Source of the DNA: JAFDVL01 sp043736395
GTDB taxonomy: Bacteria > Acidobacteriota > Blastocatellia > RBC074
Length of the DNA stretch: 9,711 bases
Assembly: GCA_043736395.1 (NCBI GenBank)
Contig: JAYTCQ010000431.1
Coordinates: 1 to 9,711 of the forward strand
Direction of reading: 5' to 3'
Both the position numbers and the translations under genes were made by a program. Below are positions 6,421 to 9,711 of the stretch, in pieces. The notes beneath the pieces are model-generated. The model did no database searches. It was given only the letters and a program-made list of their open reading frames with translations, and was not told where the DNA came from. Within the stretch, counting starts at the first letter, position 1. Each line of letters begins with the position of its first letter.

Positions 6421-7043
6421 TTCATTCAGTTCGCGCAAATTTTACGAAAGTTTATTTTCGATCAATCCGAAGAATTTTAGCTCCTATTTTTCGTGGTCAA
6501 TTGATGGCATTACATAAGCATTGAGCGAGGCCATTTTGGGGTATGAGATTGCTCTGGAGGCATTCGATTCCGATGTTATTTCTCAGGACTGATGATGACT
6601 CCAGGTGCCTGTTCATGGGTGGATGGCAGCTCTCCGGTTTGGTATTTTTCATCGCCGAAGGGGTTTACAAAAAAGCTCATCTCTATACTCTGAGAGCGAA
6701 ATCACTCAACCGAATATCATAGGCATGACATAGGAATATCACTAAGTCAAAATGAAAAATAAAAACATTGACAGGGCAAGAATAATTCTTTTAGACTGCA
6801 TCCCGTAACAGCCTCGAAGAGAAATCTTCTTTGAATTGCCTTCGACACTAATCAGCATACAAAAGCCTTCGAATTGAGATCCCCCGATCAAGTATTTCAC
6901 GACAACCAAACAAACTATTACTGGTTCTTAATTGACAGCCTTGCTACTAGCAATTGCTGCGATTTCGTCACTTAGCCAAAGTGGGTCCGTTTAAATTTTG
7001 GGTTCAAAAAATAGCCGTTCAAGGCTGCGGGCAATCTCAATTT
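6421..7043. other. Long intergenic region without a secure gene
   Basis: About 620 bases in which I find no recognisable coding sequence. Two overlapping small ORFs exist: plus 6543-6722 (59 residues) and minus 6576-6680 (34 residues); neither has a good ribosome site. Two consensus-like TTGACA boxes (6768-6773 and 6932-6937) lack acceptable -10 partners at normal spacing. A short dyad TTGCT-ACT-AGCAA lies at 6941-6953. The stretch may be decayed coding DNA, upstream control sequence of the FG-GAP gene, or both. Confidence 0.5.
6576..6680 (-). CDS. Possible small ORF or gene remnant, 34 residues
   Basis: The minus strand from ATG 6680 to TAA 6576 reads MSFFVNPFGDEKYQTGELP and continues THEQAPGVIISPEK with a near-miss ribosome site only (GAG directly before the ATG). 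An in-frame stop lies eight codons upstream. The composition (Asp, Glu, Gly, Pro with a hydrophobic start) is more protein-like than that of the overlapping 59-residue frame on the plus strand. I do not recognise it. It could be a true small protein, the relic of a larger gene, or chance. Confidence 0.2.
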   Translation of the reverse strand: MSFFVNPFGDEKYQTGELPSTHEQAPGVIISPEK

Positions 7044-7076
7044 TTCATACAACAGAAAATTTTTCTGTTGTATGAA
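7044..7076. promoter_or_regulatory. Perfect 16-bp palindrome upstream of the FG-GAP gene
   Basis: TTCATACAACAGAAAA (7044-7059) is followed by a single T and its exact reverse complement (7061-7076). No T-run follows, so it is not a typical terminator. It lies 60 bases before the ATG at 7137, where it could be an operator for a dimeric regulator or a stable hairpin in the mRNA leader. Confidence 0.65.
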
Positions 7077-7121
7077 TCTCTCAATTTATTCAGTGCTTCA
7101 CAGACAAAAAATAAAATGTCT

Positions 7122-7130
7122 GGAAGGGGG
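7122..7130 (+). promoter_or_regulatory. Strong ribosome binding site of the FG-GAP gene
   Basis: GGAAGGGGG lies six bases before the ATG at 7137 and fixes the start. It is an unusually G-rich version of the Shine-Dalgarno sequence. Confidence 0.75.
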
Positions 7131-7136
7131 TTTTGA

Positions 7137-8849
7137 ATGTTATCTAGTCGTGTATCACTTTGTTTATTAGCCGCGTTATCCCTCTCAGCCGTAGGTGCGC
7201 CGGACACATGTTCAGACACAAACTTACAGAAATCAGGAAAGATCGGAGTCGGACGGTTGCCACAGGAAATGGCTCCCGGAGATTTCAATCAGGATGGGAA
7301 ACTTGATCTGGTCGTCGCCAATTTTTCTTCTAATACAATTTCAATTATTCCGAATGGTTTAATTAACAATCCAGCTGCGCAGATCGAAAAAGTTGAGCTT
7401 TCAACTGGTCGCGGACCAGTCTCCGTCGCGGTTGGGGATTTCAATAATGACGGTTTGAGCGACATTGCCGTTGGCACGTATTGGGGCCACGCCGTTACCG
7501 TCTTTGAATGCGATGGCGAATTTTCATTTAAGGCTCCACATCAAATGCCAATCGCTGATTACGTTTCAGCTATTACCATAGGTGATTTTAATGGTGATGG
7601 TAACCAAGACCTGGGAGTCGCCTTAATTAGTGGATATACGTTTATGGCGAATGGTCACGGGAACGGTGAATTCAGCAACTACGAATACGTCATGACAGCG
7701 CCAGATCCGCGTGGTCTGGTCACAGTGAAAACTGCTGGCTTTGGCTATGATCAACTTGCCGTCACTGATTTCAATGGTGAACTTAAAATTGCTTATCACG
7801 AAAGTGCTACCAATTCCGGTGAAACAAAACTTTTGTTTGATGAGGGAACCGGAGCCTTAGCCGCAGGCGATCTTAACGGTGATGGAAACAGTGATCTGGT
7901 GTTCGTGAATGAGCGGACAAACAGACTGACTTCGGTCATCAAGTACTCTTATCTGAATCTCGGAGAAGTTACGAATTACGATTTGCTGTCTTCGCCAAAA
8001 GCAGTTGAACTGGCGGACTTTAACAACGACGGTAAATTAGATGTGAGCATTCTGGATGAGTCGAATACAGTTTCAATTTTGCCAGGTGACGGAAACGGAA
8101 AATTTGGTAAAGCGTCAATTTTTGCAGTTGGCTCAGGTAATGCATACGCCCGATTTTTGTCCACAGCAGATTTTAATGGAGATCGCAAAGTTGACCTTTC
8201 GGTTTCCGGACAATTGTCAGGTGATGTTACTGTGTTAATGAATGCGACCCTCACAAATGCAGCCTGTGACAGCCTTGATACGCCGCCCTCGGTGACTGGT
8301 TCTTCCATCACTTTGGTGCAGGGATCACGTCAAAGCTGGGCAGTTCTGGCAAGCTCAAGCGATGCTGAAACGGCGGCCAGTGATTTGATGGGCAGTGTGC
8401 TTTCAGCTCCATTCGGAGTCGCAGTGCTGGGCATTCAAAATGTGAATGGAAATATTCATGGCGATATTTGGACAGACTGTTCCGTTCGTTTAGGTGAGCA
8501 GGAAATTTTAATTAACGTCACCGATGCAAGCGGGCATAGTTCAATTGCAAAATTCAAACTAAACATTATCGCAAACGCCAGTCCGTCTGTCGGCGATTAT
8601 GCCGATGTAGCTTTAGCGTCAGGCGGTACGGCGATGGCCCATCCGAACTCAGCACCTTTAGATGATTTTTTTGTTTCGGATGTGAAAGTTGTAGCTCCGG
8701 GTTTTGATGGACAGGTTTCCATTGATCCTGGCACCGGAAATGTCAGTCTCAGCAATGCGGTGACTTCAGGAAATTACCGAGTTGCTGTTGTCATCACTGA
8801 TAATTGCGGAAAACAGGGAGCCAAAATCTTTAATGTCAAAGTGAACTAA
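7137..8849 (+). CDS. Secreted FG-GAP/VCBS seven-bladed propeller protein with C-terminal Ig-like repeats
   Basis: A 570-residue exported protein. A signal peptide covers about 1-20 (Arg5, hydrophobic 7-18, cleavage near AVGA). Seven FG-GAP calcium-loop motifs of the form DxNxDGxxD start at residues 49, 101, 150, 211, 245, 294 and 345, mostly about 50 residues apart, predicting one complete seven-bladed integrin-alpha-like propeller. The fourth (DFNGELK, 211) is degenerate and probably does not bind calcium; the seventh has Arg for Gly (DFNGDRKVD). After the propeller (about 375) come two Ig-like or cadherin-like segments (about 383-478 and 480-570), the first ending VTDASGHSSIAKFKLNI and the second VVITDNCGKQGAKIFNVKV. 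Cysteines at 25, 125, 377, 448 and 557 may form disulphides. No sortase, PEP-CTERM or type IX sorting tail is seen. The likely role is adhesion or binding at the surface, with no enzymatic motif. It forms its own transcription unit between a G-rich ribosome site and a strong terminator. Confidence 0.92.
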   Translation: MLSSRVSLCLLAALSLSAVGAPDTCSDTNLQKSGKIGVGRLPQEMAPGDFNQDGKLDLVVANFSSNTISIIPNGLINNPAAQIEKVELSTGRGPVSVAVGDFNNDGLSDIAVGTYWGHAVTVFECDGEFSFKAPHQMPIADYVSAITIGDFNGDGNQDLGVALISGYTFMANGHGNGEFSNYEYVMTAPDPRGLVTVKTAGFGYDQLAVTDFNGELKIAYHESATNSGETKLLFDEGTGALAAGDLNGDGNSDLVFVNERTNRLTSVIKYSYLNLGEVTNYDLLSSPKAVELADFNNDGKLDVSILDESNTVSILPGDGNGKFGKASIFAVGSGNAYARFLSTADFNGDRKVDLSVSGQLSGDVTVLMNATLTNAACDSLDTPPSVTGSSITLVQGSRQSWAVLASSSDAETAASDLMGSVLSAPFGVAVLGIQNVNGNIHGDIWTDCSVRLGEQEILINVTDASGHSSIAKFKLNIIANASPSVGDYADVALASGGTAMAHPNSAPLDDFFVSDVKVVAPGFDGQVSIDPGTGNVSLSNAVTSGNYRVAVVITDNCGKQGAKIFNVKVN

Positions 8850-8877
8850 GTAAATATAAATTCCCAAATAATTACTG

Positions 8878-8908
8878 GAGAGATCGCACGTGCGATCTCT
8901 CTTTTTTT
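8878..8908 (+). terminator. Intrinsic terminator of the FG-GAP gene
   Basis: GAGAGATCGCAC (8878-8889) pairs perfectly with GTGCGATCTCTC (8890-8901), followed by seven T (8902-8908). It begins 28 bases after the stop codon. The stem is formally contiguous, so the real loop is the central four bases. Confidence 0.92.
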
Positions 8909-8976
8909 AATTGTAATATTTGTTATGAACGGAATCTTTCAATCGCGTAACTTCACATCAATTCAACCTGTAGTGC

Positions 8977-9005
8977 TTGACCTTCACTTTTCAAATCTTC
9001 ATGAT
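8977..9005 (+). promoter_or_regulatory. Candidate promoter of the MlaE-like permease gene
   Basis: TTGACC (8977-8982, five of six) and CATGAT (9000-9005, four of six) are 17 bases apart. The leader would be about 85 bases. It follows the preceding terminator, consistent with a new transcription unit starting here. Confidence 0.4.
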
Positions 9006-9098
9006 GATTTAGTTTTTTATTCAAAAATTATATGAGTTGAAATCTTTTAGGAATACTCTTCAAAATTTCAATTTCTTGCACCACGTCCAGCGAAGTTA

Positions 9099-9711
9099 AT
9101 GAATTTTTTTATCAGCACGATCACCGAACTTCAGGAAATCACCTTATTAACCTGGCGCGTTATTCGCTCATTATTTCGACCTCCTGTTTATTGGCGCGAA
9201 ATGGTGGTGCAGATGGACGCGCTCGGCTTTGGCAGTTTGATAATTATTTTACTAACAGGAACGTTTACTGGTGGCGTGTTATGTTTGAATTCTGCCAATA
9301 CACTGCAAAAATTCGGTTTCGGATCACAGACAGGGCAATTGGTGGCGACCAGTTTAATCAGGGAATTAGGGCCGGTGCTGACTTGTCTGATGCTCGCAGG
9401 CAGAGTCGGTTCAGGCATAGCAGCGGAAATTGGTTCAATGCTGGTGAGCGAACAAATTGACGCCATGCGGGCATTAGGAACTGATCCGGTGAAAAAGCTG
9501 GTGGCGCCGCGAATCATTGCGATGATTTTGATGACTCCGTTATTAACTATCATTTGTGATTTAATGGGAATCCTCGGTGGGCTATTTGTGGCAACTTCAC
9601 AAATGAATCAATCTTCTGCTGTATATTTGGCTTCGACGCAGGATGCGATTACGATGAATGAAATTCTCGCCGGGCTGGTCAAGCCTTTTGTCTTCGGATT
9701 TATTATTGCAG
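9099..9711 (+). CDS. MlaE/YrbE-family ABC transporter permease, N-terminal part
   Basis: An inner-membrane permease of the MlaE family, which with an MlaF-type ATPase and an MCE-domain substrate-binding protein moves phospholipids or other hydrophobic substrates between membranes. 204 codons are present, and the window ends about 50 residues short of the usual 250-260. The family signature is clear: ELGPVLTCLMLAGRVGSG (89-106) followed by AEIGSMLVSEQIDAMRALG (109-127) and DPVKKLVAPR (129-138). Hydrophobic segments lie at about 45-62, 92-108, 139-165 and 190-204, with an amphipathic N-terminal helix before them (TWRVIRSLFRPP, 18-29). The start is the first ATG after an in-frame TAG at 9048; the ribosome site is weak. 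MlaE-like genes are commonly followed by ATPase and MCE genes, so these are expected just beyond the window. Confidence 0.93.
   Translation, partial: MNFFISTITELQEITLLTWRVIRSLFRPPVYWREMVVQMDALGFGSLIIILLTGTFTGGVLCLNSANTLQKFGFGSQTGQLVATSLIRELGPVLTCLMLAGRVGSGIAAEIGSMLVSEQIDAMRALGTDPVKKLVAPRIIAMILMTPLLTIICDLMGILGGLFVATSQMNQSSAVYLASTQDAITMNEILAGLVKPFVFGFIIA

Noticed and set aside
6768..6796. Promoter from the TTGACA box at 6768, and likewise at 6932
   Set aside because: Both -35 boxes are perfect but no hexamer resembling TATAAT lies 16-18 bases downstream.
6954..7136. 60-residue plus-strand ORF ending just before the FG-GAP start
   Set aside because: It runs through the perfect palindrome and the ribosome site, has no ribosome site of its own and an unnatural composition; it is most likely a leader-region artefact.
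9188..9553. 121-residue minus-strand ORF
   Set aside because: It is fully antisense to the MlaE-like permease, which has clear family motifs in the plus frame starting at 9099.

Overview
The window reads as ordinary chromosomal DNA from an uncultured or lightly studied bacterium of moderate GC content. The mix of genes (a secreted S9 peptidase, an FG-GAP/Ig-like secreted protein ending in a 'TDNCG' style repeat, an MlaE-type permease, a cyclase-family hydrolase and two palindromic repeat families) resembles Acidobacteriota of the Blastocatellia type. That placement is an impression from gene style, since no rRNA or other marker gene is present. There are no tRNA or rRNA genes, no CRISPR array and no transposase gene.

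Layout. Positions 1-195 hold the C-terminus of a zinc-type alcohol dehydrogenase, joined by an ATGA overlap to an SDR oxidoreductase (192-1145). A pair of inverted REP-like units (1140-1245) fills the gap to a stand-alone DEDDh exonuclease (1250-1774). It is followed by a secreted prolyl-oligopeptidase-family serine peptidase (1809-3893). A 350-base AT-rich gap then carries a candidate promoter for an unrecognised 292-residue protein (4244-5122). This orphan is convergent with a cyclase/kynurenine-formamidase-like gene (5135-6088, minus strand), and the terminator-like hairpin of the orphan lies inside the 3' end of the cyclase coding sequence.

The stretch 6089-7136 is about 1 kb with no secure gene. 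It contains the cyclase promoter, a 150-base MITE-like element with near-perfect 43-base inverted arms, another REP-like unit, two short candidate ORFs on opposite strands, and a perfect 16-bp palindrome 60 bases before the next gene. That gene (7137-8849) encodes a secreted protein with a predicted seven-bladed FG-GAP propeller and Ig-like repeats, and it is closed by a textbook intrinsic terminator. The window ends inside an MlaE/YrbE-family ABC permease gene (9099 onward) that has its own candidate promoter.

How the genes work together: only the dehydrogenase and SDR pair is clearly an operon. The rest look like independent transcription units for redox metabolism, nucleic-acid processing, extracytoplasmic peptide degradation, surface or secreted binding, and envelope lipid transport. 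I see no coherent new defence or biosynthetic system. The most notable items are the two dispersed-repeat families, the orphan protein and the palindrome in front of the FG-GAP gene.
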